64,000 nt of DNA from Bacillota bacterium (GCA_023397475.1 JAEWUD010000044.1:84488-148487), one strand, 5' to 3'. Shown: positions 44,144 to 53,823, counted from the first letter of the stretch. Numbers and translations are program-made. The notes: a model not told the origin generated them from the sequence alone.

Positions 44144-44210
44144 GCGCAAGGTATGCGCCGGGAAGACGAGGAAGAACGAGTTTCGATAAGGTGCGAGGCA
44201 TGCGCCGGGA
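44144..44210. repeat. Short direct repeat pair (47 bp apart)
   Basis: GCGCAAGGTATGCGCCGGGA at 44144 recurs as GTGCGAGGCATGCGCCGGGA at 44191, followed in both cases by a TTCGATAAG-containing stretch. It lies just upstream of array C. Confidence 0.55.
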
Positions 44211-44242
44211 GACTCTGTACTGAAACAATTCGATAAGAGATA

Positions 44243-44649
44243 GTGCAGCTTTGAGACAGCAGAAATGCGAATTCAAGGCTGCTTTTTCGTGCCGTGAGAG
44301 AATTGATGACTGGTAAGATGCAGCCTAGAAAAGCGGAATCATATTGTCAGGCTGCAATCAGGAGCGCCTGATGGTTCAGGAACCGAAAAGCACAGCCTGA
44401 GAGAACCAAAACTCAAATCCAGGCTGTGATTAGCCAGCGGCAAAAGGAACAGGAACCGAGATTTGCAGCCTAGAACAGATAAAACTGGAATTCAGGCTGC
44501 ATTCAAGAGTCGCAGATGGCGCAGAAATCGGGAAAAACGCAGCCTAGAAAATCAGAATTATATTGCCAGGCTGCAATATCGCGCCACAGTGTAGTCAGAA
44601 TCCGGAAAACTACCGCCTGGAACGGACAAATCTCGAATCCAGGCGGTAT
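44243..44649. repeat. Hairpin-repeat array C (six units, 72-74 bp period)
   Basis: Units near 44243-44284, 44318-44357, 44390-44429, 44463-44502, 44537-44576 and 44610-44649. Arms vary in step: TGCAGCCT/AGGCTGCA, CACAGCCT/AGGCTGTG and, in the last unit, TACCGCCT/AGGCGGTA. The paired changes preserve the stem. Loops and linkers resemble those of arrays A and B only loosely. Confidence 0.92.
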
Positions 44650-44749
44650 TCCTTCACCACAGTTGGATAAGGATACCGAATTCCCACGCCTTCTGACCCA
44701 CCTTCAACCATCATAAATCCGCCCAAGCATATTTCGCGAAAAAACCCTG

Positions 44750-44798
44750 TTGACAATATGCGCGAAGGGATATATATTAAACCTATGGAAATTGTAGG
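44750..44798 (+). promoter_or_regulatory. Promoter and possible operator of the sulfhydrylase-cysK unit
   Basis: TTGACA (44750-44755), a 17-base spacer and TATATT (44773-44778). A dyad CCTA-N9-TAGG (44782-44798) covers the likely start site and could bind an Rrf2/CymR-type sulfur regulator; that assignment is a guess. Confidence 0.75.
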
Positions 44799-44862
44799 GA
44801 ATAGAAAAGCGATAACAATATCGCAACTAACCCCGGGTGGGAGAAGAAGGAAGGGTAAGATT

Positions 44863-46155
44863 ATGGGAAACGAACTTCATTTTGAGACACTTCAGGTACA
44901 TGCCGGTCAGGTCGTTGATCCGACGACGCGCTCGAGAGCCGTTCCGATATACCAGACGACTTCGTATGTTTTCGAGAATTCGGAAGAGGGCGCCGATCTT
45001 TTCGGGCTTCGGAAAGCCGGCAATATTTACACACGAATTATGAACCCGACGACGGATGTTTTCGAGAAGCGCGTCGCGGCGCTTGAGGGCGGAGCGGCCG
45101 CGTTGGCTGTGGCATCCGGTTCGGCGGCGACCACGTATGCGATCCAGAATCTTGCCTCTGCCGGCGATCATATTGTTTCCGCATCGACGATTTATGGCGG
45201 CACGTACAATCTTCTGGCTCACACGCTCAAGTATCAGGGCATTACGACAAGCTTTGTCGATCCGGATGATGCACAGAACTTCGAGGCGGCGATTCGTCCC
45301 GAGACCAAGGCCATCTTTGTCGAATCGTTGGGAAATCCAAATGGCAATATTACGGATATCGAGGCTGTCGCGGCCGTTGCGCATCGTCACGGCATTCCGC
45401 TTGTCGTCGACAATACTTTCGCGACTCCGTACCTTTTTCGTCCGATTGAACACGGCGCGGACATTGTCATTCATTCCGCGACGAAGTTTTTCGGAGGACA
45501 CGGCACGAGTATCGGCGGCGTGATTGTTGATGCCGGCAAGTTCGACTACGCGGCATCCGGACGTTTCCCGCAGTACACGAATCCGGACCCGAGCTATCAC
45601 GGTCTGGTTCCGGCGGATGCTTTCGGCAATCTCGCGTTCATCCTTCGGGCCCGCGTCATTCTGCTCCGCGATACCGGTGCGACGATCAGCCCGTTCAATG
45701 CCTTCCTGTTCATTCAAGGGCTCGAGACGCTGTCCCTTCGTGTCGAGCGTCATAATGAGAATGCCCTTGCGATCGCGAAGTTCCTCGAAAAGAATCCGCA
45801 CGTCGAGCATGTAAATCACCCGGCGCTCGAGTCGAGTGCGTATCATGCGCTTGCTGTGAAATATTTCCCGAAATATGCCGGATCAATTTTCACTTTCGAC
45901 GTGAAGGGCGGGGCGGAGGAAGCCAAGAAGTTTGTCGACAATTTGCCGATTTTCTCAAATCTGGCCAATGTTGCCGATGCGAAATCGTTGGCGATCCACC
46001 CGGCAAGCACGACACATTCGCAGCTCACCGAATCCGAGCTCAGCTCGATCGGCGTTCACCCGAACACCGTTCGCATCTCGGTCGGCATCGAACATATTGA
46101 CGATCTACTCGCCGCTCTGACAACAGCTTTTGTTGCGGTGTACGGAGAAGACTAA
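44863..46155 (+). CDS. metY: O-acetylhomoserine sulfhydrylase (PLP-dependent)
   Basis: A 430-residue Cys/Met-metabolism PLP enzyme. It joins O-acetylhomoserine (or a related ester) with sulfide to make homocysteine. The N-terminal FETLQVHAGQVVDPTTRSRA and PIYQTTSYVF are typical of the OAH sulfhydrylase branch rather than cystathionine synthases. The PLP Lys is in SATKFFGGHGTSIGG near residue 208. SHG-type loop and C-terminal HPASTTHSQL are present. AAGGAAGGG precedes the ATG at 44863; the longer frame upstream would start before the promoter's own start site. It is followed by cysK. Confidence 0.93.
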   Translation: MGNELHFETLQVHAGQVVDPTTRSRAVPIYQTTSYVFENSEEGADLFGLRKAGNIYTRIMNPTTDVFEKRVAALEGGAAALAVASGSAATTYAIQNLASAGDHIVSASTIYGGTYNLLAHTLKYQGITTSFVDPDDAQNFEAAIRPETKAIFVESLGNPNGNITDIEAVAAVAHRHGIPLVVDNTFATPYLFRPIEHGADIVIHSATKFFGGHGTSIGGVIVDAGKFDYAASGRFPQYTNPDPSYHGLVPADAFGNLAFILRARVILLRDTGATISPFNAFLFIQGLETLSLRVERHNENALAIAKFLEKNPHVEHVNHPALESSAYHALAVKYFPKYAGSIFTFDVKGGAEEAKKFVDNLPIFSNLANVADAKSLAIHPASTTHSQLTESELSSIGVHPNTVRISVGIEHIDDLLAALTTAFVAVYGED

Positions 46156-46213
46156 GGAAGATTCCGGGGTAACTCACATCATCGGAAGCAAGACTCACAC
46201 GGAGGAAATACTC

Positions 46214-47149
46214 ATGGCACGAATTTACAACAACCTAACTGACCTGATCGGACGAACCCCTCTGCTGGAGCTTGCCCGATATAACCGCAAACACAACCCG
46301 GACGCATTGATTATCGCCAAGCTCGAGTCCTTTAACCCATTGTCATCGGTCAAAGACCGCATAGGCAACGCGATGATTGAGACGGCCATTCGGGAGGGGA
46401 AGATCAATTCGGATACGGTGATCATTGAAGCGACGAGCGGAAATACGGGTATCGCACTGGCATTTGTTGCCGCAGCCAAAGGTCTTCGACTGATCCTCGC
46501 GATGCCGGAAACCATGAGTGTCGAGAGAAGAAATCTTCTCGCCGCTCTTGGCGCGGAACTGATTCTGACGCCCGGAAGCGACGGAATGCCCGGCGCAATC
46601 GCTCAGGCGAAGGAACTTGTCGCGCAAACACCGAATTCTTTCATGCCCAACCAGTTCTGGAATCCGGCGAACCCGGAAGTCCATCGCCGCACCACGGCCG
46701 TGGAAATCTGGGAAGACACGGACGGAGATGTCGATATCTTTGTCGCGGGAATCGGAACCGGAGGAACGATCACCGGTGTCGGTGAAGTTCTGAAACAGAA
46801 GAAGCCGGATGTAAAGATCATCGCCGTAGAACCGGCCGGATCCCCCGTTCTTTCTGAAGGCCGCAAAGGCCCTCACAAGTTGCAGGGCCTGGGCGCGGGC
46901 TTTGTTCCGGAAACGCTCAATACGAAGATCTATGACGAGATCGTGACGGTGGAGAATGAGGAAGCCTTCCGCACCTCGAAAACCGTCGCCCGCGAGGAAG
47001 GACTTCTCGTCGGCATCTCCTCGGGCGCAGCACTCGCAGCGGCGACCCGTATCGCCCAGCGCCCGGAGAACAAGGGCAAGAAGATTGTCGTACTACTGCC
47101 GGATACCGGCGAGCGCTATCTTTCTACGGCGCTGTACCAGGAGGTATAA
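46214..47149 (+). CDS. cysK: Cysteine synthase A (O-acetylserine sulfhydrylase)
   Basis: A 311-residue PLP enzyme forming cysteine from O-acetylserine and sulfide. LIGRTPLLEL at the start, SSVKDRIG with the PLP Lys near residue 47, EATSGNTGIALAFVAA near 75 (substrate loop), GIGTGGTITGVGEVLK near 180 (phosphate loop) and GISSGAAL near 270 give the CysK signature. GGAGG sets the ATG; 58 bases separate it from the sulfhydrylase. The pair assimilates sulfide into both homocysteine and cysteine. Confidence 0.95.
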   Translation: MARIYNNLTDLIGRTPLLELARYNRKHNPDALIIAKLESFNPLSSVKDRIGNAMIETAIREGKINSDTVIIEATSGNTGIALAFVAAAKGLRLILAMPETMSVERRNLLAALGAELILTPGSDGMPGAIAQAKELVAQTPNSFMPNQFWNPANPEVHRRTTAVEIWEDTDGDVDIFVAGIGTGGTITGVGEVLKQKKPDVKIIAVEPAGSPVLSEGRKGPHKLQGLGAGFVPETLNTKIYDEIVTVENEEAFRTSKTVAREEGLLVGISSGAALAAATRIAQRPENKGKKIVVLLPDTGERYLSTALYQEV

Positions 47150-47187
47150 TCATCAATTACCGTAAGTATTTGATCAAGATCGCGAGA

Positions 47188-47216
47188 AGCTCTGTCGTTT
47201 TACGGCAGGGCTCTTT
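47188..47216 (+). terminator. Weak terminator after cysK
   Basis: AGCTCTGTCG pairs with CGGCAGGGCT, followed by a broken T-rich tract. Confidence 0.5.
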
Positions 47217-47267
47217 CGATTTGCGAGAACGAAGTAATTGAACCGATTGTGGGGAAACAGCAATCGA

Positions 47268-49133
47268 TCATTCAATAGCAACTGCTGTCACCGAAGTCAT
47301 TCGCACGGAATCGACGGGGACATTGGTGAGCTCGCCAGGCGCCAGCTGAATATCCCTGGCGACCGTTATCCCCGCGCTATTCTGATACTCGATGTGAAAA
47401 GTCCCGCCGATCGCGGAGATCACCCACATCTCGTTCGACATTACGTTCGCCGGGAAGGTCTCAGGATCTGCCGCTTCCGGGTGATTCGCGTCGAACGGAA
47501 TTACGAACAGGAGATTCGCGTTGAAATCCTCGTGCAGATAAACCGCATCGGCATTATCCGGATTACCCGAGGCAAGAGCCTTTCCTGACTCTTTGAGAAA
47601 ATCTTCAGGCGTCGTGTTGAACTCGACATCTCCTCCGGCCTCATACTCGATCAAACATGCATTCGTCTCCGCTTCCCTGTGAATACCGATAAAAGTATCC
47701 GTGAAGATCAGATCAAATCCCTGTTCTGCGTATTCCTCGACACACACAGCGGCGTACAGATTTCTCGCTGCGAGATTCTCCTGATCATAAAGACGATGAA
47801 AAAAGCGATTGCTCACAGTCGTCATCATCCAACCTGCACCGAATATCGCTGCGAAGAAAATACTTATTCCGACCCGCAAGAACATCCCTCGTGAAGTGAG
47901 AAACGATAACAGGATTCCGATCAACGCTACGCACATCACAACCCAGCCAAAGTAACTGATTGTCGATGGAACATAACCTTTGCAGAAGGAATTGACGCAC
48001 CAATTCTGGTAACGTCCGGTCATCCCGTGTGGAAGCGTATAAAGTATTGCGAAAAACGCTCCGGCAAGTCACGCGATTCCCAGGCGGACGCGAAGCGATA
48101 TATTCTTCTTAGCATCCTCCGTCGCAAACTCATAAAACATTCCCCGAATCGCGGCGATTGCTCCGACGGCCGCAGCGACGCCCGCCACCCAGGCAAAGCG
48201 ATATCCCTGCCAGATCGACGGACCCAATGTGTACATATGATTATCGAAAAACTCGTGCATTGGAAACATATTCGTCGCGAATCCCGACCATGTCTGAACA
48301 AAGCCCTCAACCGTTCCTTGTGTCTCGAAAGCGATCGCGCTCACGGAAGTAACAGGAAACATCCGAAGAAGTATATAGATCAAGAGATACAAAGAGCTGA
48401 CAGCAAGATACGGCCCAAGAAAGCGGAAGGTTGTCTTCAACACGGATCGAAATCCCTGGCCGGCACGCATTTTCACTGCGTACGCCAACGATAATATCGC
48501 GAAAACAATCACTGATGTCAGGAAGGACTCGTACACCACGAGAGACTCGTAATACAGAACTGCACTCAGCACCGCCCAAAACCCCTGCCCGCGGCTCTTA
48601 CGTCCCGCAGCGACTCCCTCGACATATCTCAGGAAAAAACAAACGCTCATCTGAAAACAGAAGAGGCCGTACATAAAATCAAGAGGATAGCAGATAATCA
48701 GGCTGTGATAGATGTCGATCTGCAAAAAAACGAAGAAAAGAAGAGCTGTCAATCCACCGACGAATCGCCCGAATCGTCTGCCGAGGAGTACGGATAGAAG
48801 TGTGACATTCGCGATAATCGGTACATATTGCAGCATCCAAATCAGCGGATAGGAACCCGTCTTCAAGATAAGATCACGAAAAGTTGCAACAAGTGGAAAA
48901 AGAAGGCACGCGCGACCCCGTGCCAGATCGTAATTAAGATTGATCCGAAAGAGTTTGGGAAGTTCCATCGTCCGGGCGTTGGCGAAGGCTAACATCGAAT
49001 CGTGACAGGCAAGAATCGTATCGCGAAGAAACCATGCGAGATAGGCAACGATCACGAGAATACAACCGAGCAGAACCGCAAAACAGATGTTCTGCCGGTT
49101 CCCGATCGCTTCTCGAATCTTCCGATCTGACAT
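47268..49133 (-). pseudogene. Multi-spanning membrane protein gene interrupted by an in-frame TGA
   Basis: Read from the ATG at 49133 (AGGAGG just upstream), 354 codons encode a protein with about ten hydrophobic segments, then a TGA stands at 48071-48069. The same frame continues without a shift for 266 codons to 47268, starting LAGAFFAILYTLPHG, with another membrane helix and a soluble extracytoplasmic C-terminal domain. Both halves look like one protein of about 620 residues, of the kind seen in GT-C-like or uncharacterised clostridial membrane proteins. An internal ATG at 48023 has no good ribosome site. A nonsense mutation, sequencing error or readthrough would all fit. TGA is a normal stop elsewhere in the window. 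Confidence 0.65.
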
Positions 49134-49444
49134 GAAGTTTCCTCCTGAAAAACCATAGACCAAACATATATATTATAAATTGCAAATCATGAAAAGCAAT
49201 ATTTTCCATAAAAATTTACTTAGAATGATCACGGGTGAGAGGAAGGAGAAAAGTGTTCTTGCGGTATAATGATTTAGCGAGGTTAAGTGCTACTTACTCG
49301 AGGATTGATATTTTCGAAATAGTTCCTGACCAAATTATTCAAAATATAATATTTTGATTGACATCGTTTTTTTTTTTGATACAAAGATAGACATGATACG
49401 ATGCATCAAGTATCTTAACAAGAATAATAAATTTGGAGGTATTT
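49134..49444. other. AT-rich divergent intergenic region
   Basis: About 310 bases, clearly AT-richer than the neighbouring genes, with a T12 tract at about 49366-49377. TTGACA at 49358-49363 is a good -35 but no matching -10 at 17 bases was found. AAAGAT at 19 bases is the nearest. No terminator or repeat was recognised. Confidence 0.5.
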
Positions 49445-49885
49445 ATGAAAAAAAGATTCTTTGCACTTCTGACACTTCTCGCTGTCACTTTCTCTATCTT
49501 TGGATTCTCCTCCGGTGTTCTTGCCTATGATTCAGAAGGCTCCGTATACGTAACTCGAGGAGGTAATTCGAAAACAGTAAATTCAGATTACAAAGGGAAC
49601 GCAGGGTCATGGGAGGCAGCAGTAACCGATGCTTATGTACAGGGATTACCAGCACATATTTATGGGAACAACTATATCGTTATGAGAATGTATACCGCAG
49701 ATGGCACAAATCAAGCATCAAGCACATTAACGATAAGCCCAAATTACTATAATGTGTACAGATCCCAAACTTATTGGACTGAAAAAGGTTATGGTGGAAT
49801 AGGTCAGACTTATTGTCTTAAGGCAAGTATGAGCTCGTCATCTACTTCAAGTTATGGTACTTTCCAAATTCGTTTCTGCGCATAA
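49445..49885 (+). CDS. Small secreted protein of unknown function
   Basis: A 146-residue protein with a textbook signal peptide (MKKRFFALLTLLAVTFSIFG, cleavage likely after GVLA). The mature part, about 118 residues, is rich in Ser, Thr, Tyr, Gly and Asn with few charges (YITxxGNNYIVMRMY-like strands, then KGYGGIGQTYCLKAS), and contains two cysteines near its end that could form a disulfide. It suggests a small beta-sandwich outside the cell. TTGGAGGT precedes the ATG. It heads an AT-richer three-gene operon with two lipoproteins, 16 bases from the next gene. It vaguely recalls secreted DUF2712 or bacteriocin-like proteins, but I cannot assign it. Confidence 0.7.
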   Translation: MKKRFFALLTLLAVTFSIFGFSSGVLAYDSEGSVYVTRGGNSKTVNSDYKGNAGSWEAAVTDAYVQGLPAHIYGNNYIVMRMYTADGTNQASSTLTISPNYYNVYRSQTYWTEKGYGGIGQTYCLKASMSSSSTSSYGTFQIRFCA

Positions 49886-49901
49886 TCAATCGGAGGTCTT
49901 C

Positions 49902-51242
49902 ATGAAGAAGGGTAGAACGATCGCATCTCTTATCATTATCACACTTCTTCTTGGAGGCTGCGCAAACGCGTCCGGATCATTAACAAATGAATCTGCAATT
50001 CAGGATTTTGTCGTTCCCGGAGTATCGGTATCAGATACTTCGGGGGCGACATTGCCTTCGCAACAGGAGAAAATGGGATACAATTCTCTAGCGGTATCCA
50101 GCCGTGACGGAATGTCCGTTCTACGGGGAGAACTGCTACCGAATGTACACGTTGACGCAATTGTAATTACAGATAGGGATATCAATAGTCCCGGGTCTGC
50201 CGGTATGGATATTTGTGAGATGACCCTATTTCCAACGGAAGTTTCGGATTATCTGCTTTCGGAATCGGATAAAATCATTTCCGATAAGTTATGGGAAGGC
50301 GCTGATACCGGGGAACTCATCGATTACCGGTATATCGAGTTCGAGGATCAATTAAACCGTACATGCATGATCAATAATGTTCGAACGAGCATCTCCGTTT
50401 TCTATGGAGAGTATTACGAAGACGCGAATCTTGTTCCAAAACGTTTTCCCGCTTCGAATGATGATTATCCTTGGGGAACGGAAGACTTCTCCTTTTCTTC
50501 TCGTGACGACTCGATCGCAGCCATGAAAGAAGTATGTGACAAGCTTTCTATAGATGTTTCTCCGGTTATGGAGATAAATCTTCTTACTCCCGAAGCACTG
50601 GCTCTGGGACTTAAGGTTAAGATTGCTTCCGGAGATGATCAACCAGATCGCATCTTCGAGGACGACGATGGAATTTACCGTATTGAGGGCTATGTCAATT
50701 GGAAAGGATTTCCGATCACAAGAGGAGATTTTGGCGACCTATATCTTGTTAATCTGACGGGTGAAGAAGCCAAGTATTATCTCCCGCTGAGATCATTTAT
50801 AGACTGCTGTTATTCAAGGGAAGGCATACAATACATGGACATCTCGTGTCCATATCAGAATGTCACTTCCGGAGAGCCAATGGATCTGGTCAACTTGGAG
50901 GCGGCTATGACCGAACTGGCTGAGTCTTTAACGCATGAGAACGACGGAATCAGCAATTCATCCGAGCCGATCGATCGAACAATTGGATCGATAACCCTTT
51001 GTTATGTTCCATTTTATGTTAATCCCATCGATCCAAAGATATACTACCGTCCGGTGGATGAAGAATTACCAGATGACTATCCGATAAATGAAGAGAAGAA
51101 AAATCAGGTAATCCTCGTTCCATGCTGGGAATTCTATGTTGAAGAAACACTTCCCGGTACTACTTTGACAACAAAGAAAACCTATCTTGTGGATGCAATC
51201 TCAGGTGATTTCTTACCACAATATGAAGAGGTACATGAATGA
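49902..51242 (+). CDS. Lipoprotein of unknown function
   Basis: A 446-residue lipoprotein: the signal MKKGRTIASLIIITLLLGGC ends in a lipobox with Cys20. The mature protein is acidic, with PWGTEDFSFSSRDDSI near residue 200 and a C-terminal region (VPCWEFYVEETLPGT, then a TYLVDAISGDFLPQ strand) of the kind found in YycH- or PepSY-like and DUF6034-like extracytoplasmic proteins. GGAGG precedes the ATG. It overlaps the next lipoprotein gene by ATGA, so the two are surely made together. Function unknown. Confidence 0.75.
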   Translation: MKKGRTIASLIIITLLLGGCANASGSLTNESAIQDFVVPGVSVSDTSGATLPSQQEKMGYNSLAVSSRDGMSVLRGELLPNVHVDAIVITDRDINSPGSAGMDICEMTLFPTEVSDYLLSESDKIISDKLWEGADTGELIDYRYIEFEDQLNRTCMINNVRTSISVFYGEYYEDANLVPKRFPASNDDYPWGTEDFSFSSRDDSIAAMKEVCDKLSIDVSPVMEINLLTPEALALGLKVKIASGDDQPDRIFEDDDGIYRIEGYVNWKGFPITRGDFGDLYLVNLTGEEAKYYLPLRSFIDCCYSREGIQYMDISCPYQNVTSGEPMDLVNLEAAMTELAESLTHENDGISNSSEPIDRTIGSITLCYVPFYVNPIDPKIYYRPVDEELPDDYPINEEKKNQVILVPCWEFYVEETLPGTTLTTKKTYLVDAISGDFLPQYEEVHE

Positions 51243-53419
51243 AACGACGAATTCCTACTATTTTCTTGGCTTTAATATTTATTGTTAATATTTTATTGAT
51301 CAGTTCATGCTCGAAGGCAGATGAAACAACATTTTTTGAAGAGAGAGATTGCCCATATTATGAGACAAGAGTCTTGGACTTCGGATATGACGAGGAGAAT
51401 ACAACGTTCACAATTAAGTGTTCAGCCGTGTACGAAAATAAGATGGCGTTTGTCCTCTCCTTCCGTGATAAAGAGTCATACTCTCCCGGAAGATCTGTAG
51501 TTGTAGAATGTGATTCCGAGGGAAACTGTAGTAGCGAGATAACATTAACCCAGGCTGAGGATGGATTTATACCTTCTACCAGTCGATATGATACCGCCGG
51601 TAATTTATACATTCTTGGCACACTGCCGGATCTCTCGACCCATTTACTGGTGGTATCGGCGAACCAGAAGACCGTCGAGAGCAATAATCCAGTAGATCTT
51701 GCAGGGGAGACCCCAACGGATTTTCTGTTTACCGAGAATGGGTGGGTAATACTAACCTATACAAGCGTTCATATATTTACTAATGAAGGAATACTCAAGT
51801 GTTCAGTGAAAATATCTGGTAGCCTCTATACCTCACGATTCATTCATCCGGAGCAGGGAATCTCCGTTTTGACAATGGACGATACTCTAGGGATGTCACT
51901 TACGAATATCGATCCGTCCAGTGGTAGTCCCTCAACCAATCACCTGTCAAATGAGAAATATACCGGAAATAAGGAAATTCTAAAATATACACACGATGGA
52001 TCTTATGCCTCGGACCCGTATCATGTATTCGATATCGAATACGAGACCGGAACATTTACGGAGATTGCCGATTGGAATCGTATCGATATCCCGCCGTGCG
52101 ACACAGATAAAATGGAGACGCTTCGCGTCCTCTCGCCTGAGCAAATGCTCATTATCCGCTCGAAATGGGATACGAGTGACGAGTGCATTCTATTGATTCA
52201 TAGGGATACCGATCCTTATCAGGAAAAACCTGTTCTTACCATTGGTGGATACGGTGCGGGCAACCCATTGATTCGTGATGCGGTGTATCTCTATAACACA
52301 AGCGATCAGCCCTACCGATTCGAGATTCGTGACTACATGGGCTTATATCCTTACGGAACAGGCCCTGAGATGATGCGTGCCAATGCGTCAATTCTGGCGG
52401 ATATGAGTTCTGGTAAAGGTGATGATATCTATGTTGGAAACGAATTCGATTATGACCTCTGGGGTGACAGCGGGATGGTCATGGATTTGTCACCGCTTTT
52501 CGAGAAGGAAGGCTTCGATTCGGAGAAGTATTTGCCCTGTGAGACGGAAGCCTCGCAGCATAACGGGAAGATCTACAAGATTTTCCCGGGGTTCTCTTTC
52601 TTCGGTTTCTTCGGCTATTCGGAGATAATCGGTGACGATCCGAATCTGACGATAGCGAGGATGAATCAACTCACGCAGGAGTTGAACGGGGCACAACTCT
52701 TCTCGAGTTTCTATACACCGGATTATCTGGCGATTAATTCAATGTTTTATCGTTGTTCGGATATGGTCACGGCGGACGGATTTCAAATCAGCCGCGAGGA
52801 ATTGGATGAGGTCATCCGGTTCTCATCCGTTAATGGAGCGACGGGTGCCGGAATGTCCACAGAGGACGCGAATCTTCGGTATGTAACCGGTGACTATCTC
52901 TTCAAAGAGGATCAAGTATCCGCTCCGCAGGACTTCTGGACAATTGATCGCGCCGGTGATGCGCCGGTAACCTATTACGGGGTTCCCTCGGTCAGGGACA
53001 CGGCATTTGTGTTGGAACCAAGATGCGTAACCGCTGTCTCCGCAGATACGGAGGCGCCGGAGGCTTGTCTGGATTTCCTTCGCGTCCTCCTGTCTGAGCC
53101 GATGCAAGAACGGGTCGCGGAGAATGCGATTCCGGTTCTCAAGACAAGCTTTGAGAAGCAGATCAGCGAGGCGATGATGGATCAGGACGTCGAGGAACCG
53201 GGTGAGAAGTCGACCCCGATGACTCCGGTTTCTGCGGAGGCCTATCGAGAAGCGGTATACTCGCTCGACACGGTTTACCTGGTGAATATCAATCTCTGGT
53301 ACATCTTCTACGATGAATTTGCTTCGTACTTCTCTGGGGGTAAGGACCTCGACAGCGTGCATGCTTCATTGGTCAGCCGCATCAATGTGTATCTTGATGA
53401 GAAGGGAAAGATCTCCTGA
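51239..53419 (+). CDS. Large lipoprotein with solute-binding-protein-like C-terminal domain
   Basis: A 726-residue lipoprotein (signal peptide with lipobox ISSC, Cys24). Residues 50-350 look like repeated beta-strand blades (TYDTAGNLYILGTLPD-like, ENGWVILTYTSVHIFT), which suggests a beta-propeller. From about residue 385 the pattern changes to that of family-1 extracellular solute-binding proteins (SSGKGDDIYVG, MDLSPLFEKEGFDSEKYLP, then a C-terminal helical lobe with CLDFLRVLLSEPMQERVAE). No permease genes are nearby, so transport is doubtful; a sensor or carbohydrate-binding role is possible. GC content rises along the gene toward its 3' end. Confidence 0.75.
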   Translation: MKRRIPTIFLALIFIVNILLISSCSKADETTFFEERDCPYYETRVLDFGYDEENTTFTIKCSAVYENKMAFVLSFRDKESYSPGRSVVVECDSEGNCSSEITLTQAEDGFIPSTSRYDTAGNLYILGTLPDLSTHLLVVSANQKTVESNNPVDLAGETPTDFLFTENGWVILTYTSVHIFTNEGILKCSVKISGSLYTSRFIHPEQGISVLTMDDTLGMSLTNIDPSSGSPSTNHLSNEKYTGNKEILKYTHDGSYASDPYHVFDIEYETGTFTEIADWNRIDIPPCDTDKMETLRVLSPEQMLIIRSKWDTSDECILLIHRDTDPYQEKPVLTIGGYGAGNPLIRDAVYLYNTSDQPYRFEIRDYMGLYPYGTGPEMMRANASILADMSSGKGDDIYVGNEFDYDLWGDSGMVMDLSPLFEKEGFDSEKYLPCETEASQHNGKIYKIFPGFSFFGFFGYSEIIGDDPNLTIARMNQLTQELNGAQLFSSFYTPDYLAINSMFYRCSDMVTADGFQISREELDEVIRFSSVNGATGAGMSTEDANLRYVTGDYLFKEDQVSAPQDFWTIDRAGDAPVTYYGVPSVRDTAFVLEPRCVTAVSADTEAPEACLDFLRVLLSEPMQERVAENAIPVLKTSFEKQISEAMMDQDVEEPGEKSTPMTPVSAEAYREAVYSLDTVYLVNINLWYIFYDEFASYFSGGKDLDSVHASLVSRINVYLDEKGKIS

Positions 53420-53449
53420 GCTCATTTCACAAGTGTATTATTTCAGCTA

Positions 53450-53478
53450 TTGCACAAAGTGTAATTCCCTGCTATGCT
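53450..53478 (+). promoter_or_regulatory. Promoter of the small membrane protein gene
   Basis: TTGCAC (53450-53455), a 17-base spacer and TATGCT (53473-53478); the gene starts 39 bases downstream. Confidence 0.7.
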
Positions 53479-53516
53479 GACGGTATCAAGTAGTCACGTA
53501 TTTGGAGGTGCCATCG

Positions 53517-53720
53517 ATGGAAATGCGTTATGAGAGAACCTGTCCGGTGTTCTGGCCGTTCATCGCTCTTTTCGAGGGAATTGGACGTCTTCTTCTGGCT
53601 GTTGTCGGACTCGCGCTGATGATCGCAGGCGGAGCGCTTTGCATTACGATTATCTGCGCTTTTGTCGGAATTCCGCTTACGATTCTCGGTTGGAACATGA
53701 TGAAAAAGGCTTTCTGCTGA
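53517..53720 (+). CDS. Small membrane protein
   Basis: A 67-residue protein: a short polar start (MEMRYERTCPVFWPF), then two hydrophobic helices (about 13-35 and 38-58) and MMKKAFC at the end. TTGGAGGTG precedes the ATG. It has its own promoter and terminator, which supports it as a real gene. No family is recognised. Confidence 0.65.
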   Translation: MEMRYERTCPVFWPFIALFEGIGRLLLAVVGLALMIAGGALCITIICAFVGIPLTILGWNMMKKAFC

Positions 53721-53750
53721 TATAAGCATCATACGAAGATTTGAATAAGA

Positions 53751-53776
53751 AGCAGGCCGATGAGGCCTGCTTTTTT
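53751..53776 (+). terminator. Terminator after the small membrane protein gene
   Basis: AGCAGGCC pairs with GGCCTGCT across a 5-base loop, with T6. Confidence 0.9.
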
Positions 53777-53823
53777 CGTGGTACGAAATGGCAAGGATGC
53801 AAAGTTGTCCGAACGGTTTCGAT

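Noticed and set aside
48069..48071. Selenocysteine at the in-frame TGA
   Set aside because: No obvious selenoprotein family or SECIS-like stem was recognised. The surrounding residues are an ordinary membrane segment, so a nonsense change is simpler.
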